A program made the translations under genes and the position numbers. A stretch of 64,000 nucleotides of DNA from Talpa occidentalis. Lineage: Eukaryota; Chordata; Mammalia; Eulipotyphla; Talpidae. The notes beneath the pieces are model-generated. The model was not told the origin of the DNA. It made no database searches and saw only the letters and a list, made by a program, of their open reading frames with translations. Positions 1 through 11,800 of the stretch are shown in pieces (the stretch's first letter is position 1; every line of letters begins with the position of its first letter). Where the stretch lies: contig NW_023605083.1 in NCBI RefSeq assembly GCF_014898055.3, positions 62,784,228-62,848,227 on the forward strand. The letters run 5' to 3'.

Positions 1-46
1 CAGTTTCACAGCCCAGCACTCAACCGCTGCGCCACCGGGGAGGCCC
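1..46 (-). repeat. tRNA-derived SINE, 5' end only (cut by window edge)
   Basis: Reverse complement of the SINE head, containing the box-A-like region and the conserved GGTGGCGCAGCGGTTGAG core. The body lies left of the window. Confidence 0.85.
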
Positions 47-1913
47 AAGTCGTAGAGTTCTATGATTCTCTTTTCCTGCTTGCACAATCAGGGTCCATCT
101 CTATGGCTTGTTTGTTATTTCTTTATGCTACCACCACATTCTAGAATGATTTAGGCAGAGAAGAAGTCCAAGTTTCTTCTGGCCACCAACATTCACTGAC
201 CAAATATATCCCAGTTTCCTTCTGAAGCAAATGTTTGATGATCCTATAGTACAAAACTTCACACACCATGAAAGCCAAAAGACAGGAAATATTACTGAGT
301 ACAAAATGGAACTCGGTCTTGTCCACAGGTAATTCACCCACGTACCATCACCATAGTCCCTTGTGTTCTTCTCTTCCTGATTTGATCTCTCGCCCTCCCC
401 TTCCCTTATAGAGTGTCTTTGATTAATAGTTGCCTATTAGTTTGAAAACTGAATAAATAATTGAACATAAATTAGAAAGTAAGCCCGATAGGTGAAGGAA
501 AGAAAGCACAATTGTACAATAAAAAATAGTGATGATCTTCACTGGCAGAAGAGGATGAAAGAAACAAATCAGTGAATTTTAAACTAACACCTATGAAGTT
601 CTAGACCCAAATAATATGTCCTTGCTAGTTCACAGCTTGGAGATTCATAAACTTGTTTCAAAAATATGATGACACTGTCTTAAACCTGTTCTGTGATTAT
701 TTTAAAGGGTCAGTTTACAGGTCACACAAAAAGTCATCTCATTTAAACACTGATACATCTACTATCCAGTTTGTTTCATTATAGAGGTATATACCATTGT
801 GAGTATGTAAATAGTTCAAAAACTATATCCAGGCAATATTCTTAAAATACATTAAAACCCATAAAGATCTAAGAAATGCAGAAATTAAATTCCCTTTAGA
901 AGTTACTTCAAAAATCTTTGAAGACGGTCATAGAACATCTAATTATAAATAAAACACTTAGGGTTTTATTTATTTTTTTATATTTCACATTTTTAAAAAA
1001 ATTATTAAGGAAAACTTAGCCTGCTTCTACACTGAAACCTCTAACATTTTGTTTCCCCACTGGTTCTTTCCTTTCTATTTCCAATATACTTGTTCTTAAA
1101 TGTTCTCTCTATTGTCATGCTACACAGTCACACCTCCATTCAATTTGTGCTCATTCTTTCATAGACAAACTCTTGGTTACAATACTTGAGTCTTCATTTG
1201 CTTATCATTGGTGTTCCTTACTTTTGCCATTTCAGTCAATATTATCATTCATCTTCCAACTCTCCATGTTTAAAAAGCAGACATAGAGGGTGCTGGTGAA
1301 AAAAAATGGTGCTGGTGAAAATAATGTCATTGAAAGCAGTATTTCATATCATGCCCCTATAATGGGGTATAATATTTTTTAAATAATTTTCATTTTATTA
1401 CTTTATCATCTTTAATGTCACTGAATCTCATATCTAGCCTATTAGCAAGTCTTTTCATTTTTTTGTTTTAGTCATCAGACCATAGCAGTTTATACTGAAG
1501 GTCCAAACATTATCAGTAAAGTTGAATACCCTTTAATTCTCTGGGTCATATTTGGCAGTATTACTTCCCTCTGTGGTACCTAAGCCTGCAGAGTTTTTCC
1601 TTTCCTTCTTAAGAACTCATTTTTCCTATGTCACGTTACTTAGGTTTTACTCATTGTTTATCCATTTTTTCTCAAAGTTCTCTCTGCCAGATTTTATATT
1701 TAACAAATTTTCTACCCCAAAAAAGTATTATATTATTGTAAGAGATTATTTTAAAGAAACATTTTTGTGTGTCCTCTTCCAAATAGCAAAGAAAACATTT
1801 TTTTATAGTGAAAAATCAGTCCAGTTGGGACCAGATATTTTCTACTGTTTAAAAGAGTAAGCAAGAAAAAATGGCTCTCCCACCTGAATTTCTGGACACC
1901 AACTCCACGTTAG
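47..1913. other. AT-rich intergenic sequence, nothing recognised
   Basis: No exon, RNA gene or clear repeat family identified. The 102-codon open frame near 1552-1860 is low complexity (Phe/Leu/Ser rich) and shows no protein signature. Confidence 0.6.
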
Positions 1914-1927
1914 GTATTATTTTAAGA

Positions 1928-2190
1928 GGCCTCCCTGGTGGCGCAGCGGTTGAGCGCTGGGTTGTGAAGCTGCCCACAGCCTCTGCAGCGCCGGTTCGAT
2001 CCCCAGCCGCTGGGCAAGGGTCCCACATGGCACGCAGACCTCTCCTGCCGCCTGTGGCTCCCCTCAGCAGTGTATTTAGTCCATCTGCCTGTTCTGCATC
2101 CTGCTCTGGCTCTGGTGAATTCTCTCACCCTCCCGCACTTATGACTGTACCCAGTGCTTATATAAATAAATAAATAAATCTAAAAAAAAA
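1928..2190 (+). repeat. Full-length tRNA-derived SINE (young subfamily)
   Basis: The head GGCCTCCCTGGTGGCGCAG has a tRNA-like A box, followed by a B-box-like GGTTCGATCCCC. Then come a ~170 bp body (CTCCCCTCAGCAGTGTA, TGGTGAATTCTCTCACC) and an AATAAATAAATAAATC tail with poly(A). It is flanked by GTATTATTTTA at 1914-1924 and 2202-2212, a target-site duplication typical of LINE-1-driven insertion. Confidence 0.92.
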
Positions 2191-2748
2191 GTTAAAAAAA
2201 AGTATTATTTTATGATGTACTTCACAAAATGAGTTGTGTGCAAGAAAGAATAAATGTATCCACTTAAAAAATGTTCATTAATGGTACAATTCATTTCTTT
2301 CAAAAACACTGACTTACCTCCACAACCAGAAATGCCAAAAGATAACAACTGCAATACTATGTAATTTTAATCATCTGTTGTTTTGTGGGAATACCTATTG
2401 TCCCTGAACAATTTAAAGTTTAGCAGCTATAATATGCAGAGGTTTAAAACTTTAGATCCTTCAGGGATAATGTCCCACAGATCTAACTACATCAAGCTTT
2501 GAAAAGTTGAGAGATAAAATGAACTACAGTTCCCCCATCCTAACTATACCAAAAAAAAAAAAAAAATTCCTTGAATAATTACAATGTAGAATATTTAACA
2601 GTATATGCAGAAAAGAAGTCCCTAGAATCATAAGATATATATTTTCTCACTTGTGAAACTAAGGAAAGAAAGTTTACTGTTTAAGACATATTGGAAATTT
2701 TAGTCAACAGATTCATTTTGAGAGGGCCTTAAAATAATGAGCTATCAG

Positions 2749-2997
2749 GGCCTCCTCTGGTGGCGCAGCGGTTGAGCCTGGGCTGCGAAGCTGCCCTCAG
2801 CCTCTGCAGCACCCGTTTGATCCCTGGCTGCCGGGTGAGGGTCCCACAAGGTGCGCAGACCTCTCCTGCTGCCCGCTGCTCCCCAGTCTGCCTGTTCTGC
2901 TCCCTGCTCTGGCTCTGGTGAATTCTCTCACCCTCCCGCGCTTCTGACTGTACCCAGTGCTTGTATAAATAAATAAATAAATCTTTAAAATAAAAAA
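2749..2997 (+). repeat. Full-length tRNA-derived SINE (young subfamily)
   Basis: Same family as the 1.9 kb copy. The perfect duplication ATAATGAGCTAT flanks it (2734-2745 and 2998-3009). The internal tail is AATAAATAAATAAATC. Confidence 0.92.
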
Positions 2998-3534
2998 ATA
3001 ATGAGCTATGAGTAGCAACGGAAGGAGCACCCAAATCTTGGTTTTTATATACAATTCTTAGCAAAAAGGAAACACAGCTCCTTAAAGACATGACTGATAT
3101 GAAGGTTGACGCAGGAAAAGGACAAGAATAGCATGAAGTACCTTATCACACTAGAGGGAAGTATGTAAAGAATGCAATAGGAACCCACTTGATGAGGCTC
3201 ACACTGGCCAAATCTAGGGCAAATTCTTTTTAATATCAAATTTATTGATAGAAAAATGGATTTAGTCCTTAGAATAAATTAAGACTGCATGAGTTCCTTT
3301 GGAAGGAAGTAGAAAAGAAGAAAGGGGGAGGGGAGAGGAAGCTCTCCCTTATAGCACACTGCCAACAAATAAATACAGAGAAATGATATAGTTAGAAAAA
3401 CATCAGTCATGGCTAAAGGCTATTGTGGTAATAGAGTATCACAGATAAAATGTTATATTAGGTAAGTATGATAGTTGTCATTGGCAAGAGTTGAATGAGA
3501 AACAGGATATTTACAAGGTGTCAAAGCACCTCAT

Positions 3535-5105
3535 TACAGAATGGAATCATTTATTCAAATTATTCAAAGATAAAAGTTGCCAACCAAAAATACTATATCC
3601 TACAAGATTTGCTTTCAGATATGAAGAATAAATAAGGGCCTACCAGACAAACAAAAACTGAAGGAGGTTGCCAACACACTATATCTTCTCTACTAGAAAT
3701 GTTGAAAAGAAGTCTCCAATCTAAATCAATGAGAAAAAAAATCCACAAGGAAAGAAGTAGTAGAACCAAAAAACTAAAAGCAAAAAGGCAAAAGCATTAA
3801 TCACTCTATATGTAAAAACTGAACCATGAATCAAAAGGCACAGGATGACTAGTTATATCAAAAAACAAAACATGCCCCAAAACAGACGAATGGATCAAGA
3901 TGATGTAGTATAAATGTTACAGGGCAGGGAGAGGGGCAGCCCAAACCCAGCAAACCTGCCTATTCTAAATGGGTTCTGCCATCTGCCGCATCAACACAAA
4001 ACATGAGACTTTAATGGGAAGGAACTTTAATACAATTAGGAAACAATACAGGAAAGACAAAGAATCTAGTTTCTAAATCAAGCACCCAAAGTTACCCGTC
4101 CCCTCGTGGGTAAAAGTCCATCCAAATGGGACTGGCCCAGAGCAAGGCCCCAAAGCCTGCCACAAGACTAAAGCATCTTCCAGTGGGGACCCACAGAAAA
4201 GGGTCAGAAACAACCAGACAAGCCCGGAAGGAAAAGAGCAAAATCAAAATCAAGATAAAAGCTGCCATTGTCTCCTCCCCACAAGTCTCACCCACATCTG
4301 TGTCACCCCGTCCACAACCAAAAGACAAGCGCAGTTTCTTCACGTGTCTCTAGGCTCCATGTGCCTCCTCCAGGTCTCCTTCTGGCTCTGCATTCTGCTT
4401 CCTCCTTCTCAGTCTCCTCTGCAGCTTCTTCTCTCCCTGCTCAGCTCCACCCTCCATTTGGGTGGGGCAGGGAACCTGGAACCTCCCCCTTTCCTGGGGA
4501 CCACCCTGTTACATAAATACACAATAGAATACTACTCAGCAATCAAAAAAGATAAACTCAGGCTATTTGTAGCAACATGGATGGAGCTGAAAGAGATTAT
4601 GCTAAGCAAAATAAATCAAAAAGAAAAAACGATCAGATGGTTTCAATTATAGGTGAAATATGAGGAAACCAAACAAAAGGTCAGGAAAAAAGACAAAACT
4701 TTCAGGCAAACTATAGACCTGAGGCATACAGCAGGGGAGGAGAAGGGAAAGGGGTCAAAAACAGCAGAGGGAAAAGCACAGGGGACTATGGTGATGGTTC
4801 ATGGGTGATGTGGTGGTGGGGAAATTATGGGAACTACAACAGAGGGGAGAAATCAAATATTGTACAAAAATGAACAATGTAAGAAAGCACATGACCAGCA
4901 AACAATTTGCAACTAAATGGGACCAAAATGAAAAAAGCAGGGATAGTTATATCAGAAAAAAATACACTTCCAAGAACCCTGCTACCCTCCCCCACCCACA
5001 AAGTTGGCACTCTCCGGCCAACAGAAAGGAGGAAAACAAACAAACAAAAACAACCAACAAGAACAAACTACACATCAAGTGGGACTGTGAGTGGAAAGGA
5101 ACTAT
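3535..5105 (+). repeat. Old LINE-1 fragments with internal deletions, split by a solo LTR
   Basis: 3535-3900 resembles the LINE-1 ORF1 end and inter-ORF region (TGCCAACCAAAAATACTATATC). 3880-3914 joined to 4514-4620 gives the LINE-1 ORF2 3' end (ATGGATCAAGATGATGTAG, then ACACAATAGAATACTACTC). 4620-4910 is 3' UTR. 4910-5105 returns to ORF2-like sequence. The LTR at 3915-4513 interrupts it. Confidence 0.7.
3915..4513 (-). mobile_element. Solo LTR of an endogenous retrovirus, inserted in a LINE-1
   Basis: Read on the minus strand it starts TGTAACAGGGTGGTCC and ends in TGTAACA, so TG...CA termini are present. It is about 599 bp and matches the LTR at 5106-5690 over its full length. A four-base duplication TAAA flanks it, and LINE-1 sequence continues on either side. 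There is no internal region, so it is a solo LTR (recombined provirus). An 83-codon frame lies inside (4092-4343 minus; see findings). Confidence 0.85.
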
Positions 5106-5690
5106 TGTTATAGGACAGGAGAGGGGCAGCCCAAACCCCGCAAACCTGCCTATTCTACATGGGTTCTGCCATCCGCCGCATCAACACAAAACATAGGAGA
5201 CTTTAATGGGAAGGATCTTTAATAAAACTAGGAAACAATACAGGTAAGGCAAAGAGTCTAGTTTCTAAATGAAGCATCCAGAGTTACCCATCCCCTCGTG
5301 GGTAAAAGTCCATCCAAATGGGATTGGCCCAGAACAAGGCCCCAAAGCCTGCTACAAGTCTAAAGCATCTTCCAGTGGGGACCCACAGAAAAGGGTCACA
5401 AACAACTGTACAAGCCTGGAAGGAAAAGAGCAAAATCAACATCAAGATAAAAGCTGCCATTGTCACCTCCCCACGGGTCTCACCCACATCTGTGTCACCC
5501 AGTCCACGACCAAAAGACAAGCGCAGTTTCTTCACGTGTCTCTAGGCTCCATGTGCCTCCTCCAGGTCTCCTGGCTCCATCCTGCTTCCTACCTCAGTCT
5601 CTTCTTCAGCTTCTCCTCTTCCTGCTCAGCTCCACCCTCCCTTGGGTGGGGCAGGGAACCTCCCCCTTTCCTGGGGACCACCCTGTTACA
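5106..5690 (-). mobile_element. 3' LTR of a minus-strand endogenous retrovirus
   Basis: Same LTR family as 3915-4513, 585 bp, again with TG...CA ends on the minus strand. Immediately upstream in element direction (5691-5705) is a purine run, AAAAGGGGGGAT, the expected polypurine tract. This marks it as a 3' LTR with internal sequence to the right. ATTAAA motifs near 5192-5223 (minus) could serve as poly(A) signals. Confidence 0.85.
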
Positions 5691-6560
5691 ATCCCCCCTT
5701 TTAATTTTTATTCCACCATATCTATGGTGGCACAGATCTCATGGTGTAATCTTAGGAGACAGTCTTTTTTCAGGGTTAGAATGTGTGTAAGAGAAGCAAC
5801 AATTAGTCAGCAGCATTGTCCATGAATGTCCAGTATGACAGTTTTTCATTTTGAAAAATAGTCCATTATGCAAGCCAAAAGAAAAAAATTTGGAGCATTG
5901 GCTAAAACAAGATAGCAAATATATCAAAATCACAGGGAAAAAATGTTAAAATGGTTCAACTTACGCAAAAACGAATTCTCTCAACCTTGATCCCAAACTT
6001 TAACAACATAGCAAAAGTTTGCAAATTAAATCTACTTTTAAACCATTTTTTTTTATTTTTGCATAAAATCACAGGGCAGAAAATAACTAACAGCAATTTT
6101 TAGCTGGCTTTGTTGAAATATTCCATACAGGATCAGAGCGAACCGGTGGCATCCAGTAGATGTAGGCTTCAGGTATAAAGTTGGTCTCATCAGACTCCAC
6201 CTGGGCTTTCCTCTTCTCGAGGGTACCAGGGCATTTTCGTTGGCCGGGTTGTCCAGTCCTGCCAATGGAGGCAAGCTTCCTCACCTTCTTTGGAGGTCTC
6301 TGGAACCCTACAAACAAGGCAAACAGGTTCTCCTCTTCTTGGTTCAGCTCTTTTTTAACTTTTTGGAAGAACTCCACACAAAGCCACACAATCAAACTCA
6401 CGTCCAATTTTTTTGTTAAAACAGACAAAATCCCTATGTAAGTTATGCAAAAACAGACTCTAAGATAAGTAGCAAAATTACTACCACTATTTGTATGCCG
6501 TGTTGGTGAACTGGAACTGTGGAGAACCAGGCAGGAATCACAGCAGAGGTGATCGAATGG
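5691..6560 (-). mobile_element. Residual internal region of the endogenous retrovirus
   Basis: Begins with the polypurine tract at 5691-5705 and is AT-rich, with no recognisable gag, pol or env motif. It contains a 113-codon frame at 6087-6428 (minus) that I cannot assign. The matching 5' LTR is absent; the region is replaced on the right by the 5' end of a LINE-1. The right boundary is approximate. Confidence 0.6.
6087..6428 (-). pseudogene. Unassigned 113-codon frame in retroviral internal region
   Basis: Starts with ATG and is open to a stop at 6087. It is rich in Lys/Glu in its middle, with a basic stretch (PPKKVRK) and a second charged segment. I do not recognise it as gag, pol or env. 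Its position ~380 bp upstream of the 3' LTR is where env ends or accessory genes sit in retroviruses. It could equally be a chance frame in decayed sequence. Confidence 0.3.
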
Positions 6561-7670
6561 CTCCTGGCGCCATTAGAGGAAGATAAGGACTCCTTGGAGA
6601 CCTACAAATAGCCCAAGGCCAGCCGGTAAGCTTGTGGGGGAGGGGGACAAGGGGGAGGGGGGGGGACGGGGGGGGGGGGGGGGGGGTGTCGGGGAGGGGG
6701 TGCCGGGGAAGCGGCTTGCTAGAAAAGCATACACGGATTGCAGATCACAGCTGCCCAGGTCCCCGCACCTGCGACCTAGGCTTGCCGGGAGAGACGTGGG
6801 AGCCCTCATTGAGGTGAATGTCACTCACCGAGTAATCAGAAACCAGGCACCTGGACACGGAGCAGGGTGCAAAAGGCGCCATTTCTATGGACACTGAACT
6901 GGGCTACAACCCGTGTCCTGGATCTGAGGGCTTCGGAACTAAGACCTGGGGCATGAAATTCGGAGAGAGGGATTCCCCACGATGGCAGGGCACAGGGCAG
7001 AAACAGCACCCCCACACCGTGGAGGCTCTCCACACCACTCTCACTCTGTTTCCTGGACCCACGGGAAAAAAAGTTTTGGAAGGACACTAGGAAAGATCTC
7101 TGGCGCCACCTACCAGCCAGAAAAAAATCACCAACATCCTGATAGTTGGAAACCTGGGATCCCAAAAACACCCTCAGGCTCTGGGAGGGTGGGCCACGCA
7201 AACGGGGAGGGGGGAGGGTAAGGAGGGAAATAAGGCATGGAGCAAGACCCCATCCTGGAACTGAGAGCCAGGTGCAGGATCCGGGGCATGGGACGCACCA
7301 TAGCAGCAGGCACTGCACAGGGTGACAGCAAGCATTTTGGATCTGATAGCCCTGGAACTGAGACCTAGAGTACAGAAGTCAGGGCACGGGATCCATACAG
7401 CTGCGGGCACAACACCTGGTGAACACAGGGCAGACACAGCACCCAACTGTAATAAGAGCCCCTGTGTTGAGGTGTTCCCCTCCACCCCATGTTCCTTTCT
7501 CAGAGAACCACTGGGAAAAATCATAGGTCAGTAAGTTCGGATCTCTGACGCCACCTCATGACCAGAACAAAATCACCAACTAGCTGATTCCCTGTTGGAA
7601 CTGAGTAAATACAGAGAGAGGAAACTCTAAGGGACAGTACCCAGCAACACAGTATCAACACCCTGGTGGA
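6560..7670 (+). promoter_or_regulatory. LINE-1 5' UTR (internal promoter region) with repeated blocks
   Basis: GC-rich, with a G run of 19 at 6668-6686. Two diverged copies of a block follow. GGATCTGA recurs at 6920 and 7339, then GGAACT(A/G)AGACCT, ACAGGGCAGA(A/C)ACAGCACCC, GATCTCTG(G/A)CGCCACCT (7095 and 7540) and ATCACCAAC in the same order. This is the normal place for the LINE-1 RNA polymerase II promoter; activity is inferred. Confidence 0.7.
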
Positions 7671-7673
7671 GTT

Positions 7674-8519
7674 TTGGCCTACCAGTGCTGGTCTCAGTCT
7701 GGTAAACAGTTTCCAGCACCCCTAAAGGAGCACTCCAAAGAGATGCCTGCCAACACCAGTGGCACAACGTCCCAAAGCATAGAACTAATTAGAAAGCAAA
7801 AAACAGGGAGAAGCAAAAATATAAAAAACCAAGCAAGCCTGCAGGAGAACACACCACAAAAAGAAATACGGTCACCAGGACTCAACAATGACATGGAAGA
7901 ACTTCTCAGCCTATCAGATAGAGAATTAATGATCATCATGATTAAAAAGCAGAAAGAAAACGAAAAGGAAAAAAATGATTTGAGACAAATAATCACTGAA
8001 CTGAAGAATGAAATTGAGACCTTAAGAAAGGAAAGAAAAGAAACACAGGAGATTAAAAGATTACTAGAGGAGATAAAGAACTCTGGGAAAAGCAATGAAA
8101 ACAGAATTGATGAAACAGAAGAACAAATCAGTACTATCGAAGATACAGAAATAAAAAGAGCCAAAAGAGAAAAGCAGAGAGAAGTGCAAATGAAGCAATA
8201 TGAGGAGACTCTTATACAATTATCAGACTCCATGAAGAGAGGAAATATAAGAGTTATAGGCATTCCAGAAGGTGAGGAGAGAGACAAAGGAACTGAGAAA
8301 TTATTCAAGGAGATAATTGAGGAAAACTTCCCAAGTATGAAAAAGGAGATGAATATAGACATACAAGAAGTGAGAAGAACTCCCAATTACCATAATGAAA
8401 AGAAAACTACAGCAAGACACCTAATAGCAAAGTTTGCAAGAGTCCAAGACAAGGAAAAAATAATGAAACTGGCAAGGGGGAAGAAACAGATAACTTATAA
8501 GGGAAAACCAATCAGGTAA
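7674..8519 (+). pseudogene. LINE-1 ORF1 (ORF1p), truncated by a premature stop
   Basis: ORF1p is the RNA-binding trimeric chaperone of LINE-1. The likely true start is the ATG at 7743 (MPANTSG). A long Lys/Glu coiled coil spans roughly residues 80-170. It is followed by the RRM-type segment around NIRVIGIPEGEE and the C-terminal domain (ARHLIAKFARVQDKEKIM). The frame stops at TAA (8517-8519) right after KGKPIR, where the family continues LT(S/A)DFS. In-frame homologous sequence continues past the stop (TSDFSEETLRARREW), so a single base change probably created it. Confidence 0.92.
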
Positions 8520-8811
8520 ACTTCTGACTTCTCTGAAGAAACATTACGGGCAAGAAGAGAATGGAGTAACATATTCAGCAAACTTTAAGACAGCAAATGC
8601 CAACCAAGAATACTTTACTCTGCAAAGCTCTCCTTCCTCTACGAAGAAAAAATATGGACCTTGTCAGACAAACAGAAACTCCAGAAATTCATTACAACTA
8701 AACCCCCACTCCAAAAAATTCTGCAAGAAGTCCTAAAGCCAAAACCAACAGAGGAATGAACAAGAAGAACAGAATAAAGCAAGGAATAAAATAAAAAAAA
8801 AGACAAACAAA

Positions 8812-11800
8812 ATGGCAAACACAGATGCCAATATATCAATATTAACTCTAAATGTAAATGGATTAAACTCATCAATAAAAAGACAGAGTAGCAGGCTGGA
8901 TTAAAAAACAAAATCCTACCTTCTGCTGTCTTCAGGAAACACACTTAACCACAAAAGATAAGCATTGATTGAAAGTAAAAGATTGGAAAACAATCCTACA
9001 AGCAAAAAAGAAGGCAGGAACAGCCATACTTATATCAGATGAAATAGACTTCAAATTAAAAAAGATAAAAAGAGACATAGATGTACACTACATTATGATC
9101 AAGGGGACAATACATCAGGAAGATATAACACTCATCAACATATACTCACCAATGAAGGGGCACCAAAATACATTAGACAATTATTACCAGCTCTGAAAAC
9201 AGACATTAAAGAAAATACATATATAGTGAGAGACTTCAACACCCCACTCTCACCAATGGACAGATCAATGAGACAAAAAATAAACAAAGACACTAGAGCC
9301 CTAAATAAAGACATAGAACTCATGGACTTAACAGATATTTATAGGATACTGCACCCAAAAAAATCTGAGTACACATTTTTCTCAAGTGCGCATGGATCAT
9401 TCTCCAGAATCTATCACATACTGGGCCACAAGACAAATATCAACAGATACATGAAGATCAAAATCATTCCAACTATCTTCTCTGATCATAAAGCCATCAA
9501 GCTAGAAATAAATAATGAAAAAAAAAAAAAAACAAGGAACCCTCCCACTTCATGGAGATTGAAATCCACACTACTGGAAGACCACTGGACTAATGAGGAG
9601 AGCAAAGAAGAAATTAAAAAATACTTTGAGTTGAACGACAAGGAGGACACCACTTTCCAGAATGTTTGGGATGCAGCAAAAGTAGTAATAAGAGGAAAAT
9701 ATATAGCAATACAGGCTCACATCAACAAACAAGAAAGAACTCAAAAAAAACAACCTAATCTCACATCTCAAAGAGCTAGAAAAAAAAACGACAAAAAAAC
9801 CCTAAAGCCAGCAGAAGAAAGGAAATAATAAAAATCAAAGCAGAAATAAATGAATTGGAAATTTTTTAAAAATCCAAAAGATCAATCAAACCAACAGTTG
9901 GTTCTTTGAAAAAAAAAAAATAAACAAAATAGACAAACCTCTAGCCAGGCTCACAAAGAAAAATCATGAGAAAACACATATAAATAGGATTACAAATAAA
10001 AGAGGAGAAATCACAACAGACTCAGTAGATATCAAAAGAATAATCAGAGATTACTATGAACACTCATATGCAAACAAATTCAAAAACCTAGAAGAGATGG
10101 ACAAATTCCAAGAACGATATAATCACCCAAAGCTGGACAAAGAAGAAATAGAACAACTAAACAGACCAAGTACAAGCAGCAAAACTGAGGCAGTAATCAA
10201 AGCACTCCCCAAAAACAAAAGCCCAGGCCCAGACAGCTTCACAAATGAATTCTATGAATTCTATGAATTCACAAATGAATTCAGCAGAGAATTGGTGCCT
10301 ATCTTATACAAGCTCTTTCAAAAAATTGAAAAAGAAGGAATACTACCAAATACATTCTACGAAGCCAACATTATACTAATACCAAAACCAAACAAAGACA
10401 GCACAAAAAAAGAAAATTACAGGCCAATCTCCCTAATGAACATTGATGCAAAAATCCTTGCCAACAGAATCTAACAATGCATCAAAGGGATAGTACAACA
10501 TGATCAAGTGGGATTCATCCCAGGGGCAAAAGGATGGTTCAACACAGGAAAATCGATTAGTGTAATCCTACAAATCAACAAAAAGAAAAATAAAAACCAT
10601 ATGATCATATCAATAGATGCTGAGAAAGCATTTGATAAAGTCCAACATCCATTTATGATGAAGACCCTTGAAATTCTCGGGATAGAAGGAACATACCTTA
10701 ACATGATAAAAGCCATATAAGACAAACCCACTGCCAACATTATTCTCAATGGCAAAAAGCTGAAAGCCTTTCCTTTAAGATCAGAAACAAGACCAGGATG
10801 TCCTCTCTCACCATTGCTCTTCAATATAATACTGGAGGTCCTAGCCAGGGCAATAAGACAAGAGAAAGACATACAAGGAATCCAAATAGGGAAAGAAGAA
10901 GTAAAACTATCACTATTTGCTGATGACATGACAATATACATAGAGAACCCTAAAAACTCCACAGAAAAGCTATTCAAAATAATCAACCAGTTCAGTAAAG
11001 TAGCAGGATATAAAATCAACACACAAAAATCAGTAGCCTTCCTATACACAAACAATCAATTGGAAGAAGAAGAAATCAAGAAAACCATCCCTTTTATAAT
11101 TGAAATTAAAAAAATCAAATACTTGGGAATAAACCTAACAAAAGAGGTGAAAGACCTATACAAAGAAAACTATAAAACACTGTTAAAAGAAATTGAAGAA
11201 GACCCAAAGAAATGGAAAGACATCCCCTGCCCATGGATTGGAAGAATCAACATTATTAAAAAGGCCATCCTCCCAATAGCAATATACAGATTCAATGCTA
11301 TTCCAATAAAAATCCAAATGACGGGCCTCCCCCGTGGCGCAGTGGTTGAGTGCTGGGTTGCAAGCTGCCCACAGCCTCTGCAGCGCTGGTTCGATCCCCG
11401 GCTGCTCCCCGACCCTGGAGGAGGCAAACCTCTCCTGCTGCCCGCTGCTCCCCTCAGCAGTGTGCTTCGGTCCTCCTGCCTGCTCTGCTCCCCACTCTGG
11501 CTCTGGTGAATTCTCTCACCCTCCCGCGCTTCTGACTGTACCCAGTGCTTGCATAAATAAATAAAATTAAATCTTTAAAAAAAAATTTTTAAAAATCCTA
11601 ATGACATTCTTCAAAGAAATAGAACAAATACTGATGAAATTCATATGGAGCCACAAAAAACACGAATAGCCAAAGCCCTACTGATGAAAACAAAGGAGAA
11701 AGGAGGTATCACACTTCCAAACTTCAAGCTATACTACAAAGCCATAATAATTAAAACAGTTTGGTATTGGAACAAAAACAGACACATACACCAGGGAAAC

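Noticed and set aside
1928..2010. Possible tRNA genes at SINE heads
   Set aside because: A- and B-box-like motifs are present, but the rest does not fold as a tRNA and continues into the SINE body and A-rich tail.
1871..2173. ~100-codon frames over SINE copies (also at 2.7, 11.3, 42.8, 47.2, 55.8 and 63.0 kb)
   Set aside because: They are translations of the tRNA-derived SINE in various frames and recur at each copy.
6573..6897. Gly/Pro-rich frames across the G tract
   Set aside because: Produced by the homopolymer and GC-rich LINE-1 5' UTR; no protein signature.
7694..8386. 230-codon minus-strand frame
   Set aside because: Antisense shadow of LINE-1 ORF1; its Ser/Phe/Leu-rich composition is the complement of a Lys/Glu coiled coil.
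10247..10285. Clustered GAATTC motifs as a possible regulatory element
   Set aside because: It is a small in-frame duplication inside LINE-1 ORF2 (repeated Asn-Glu-Phe-Tyr codons).
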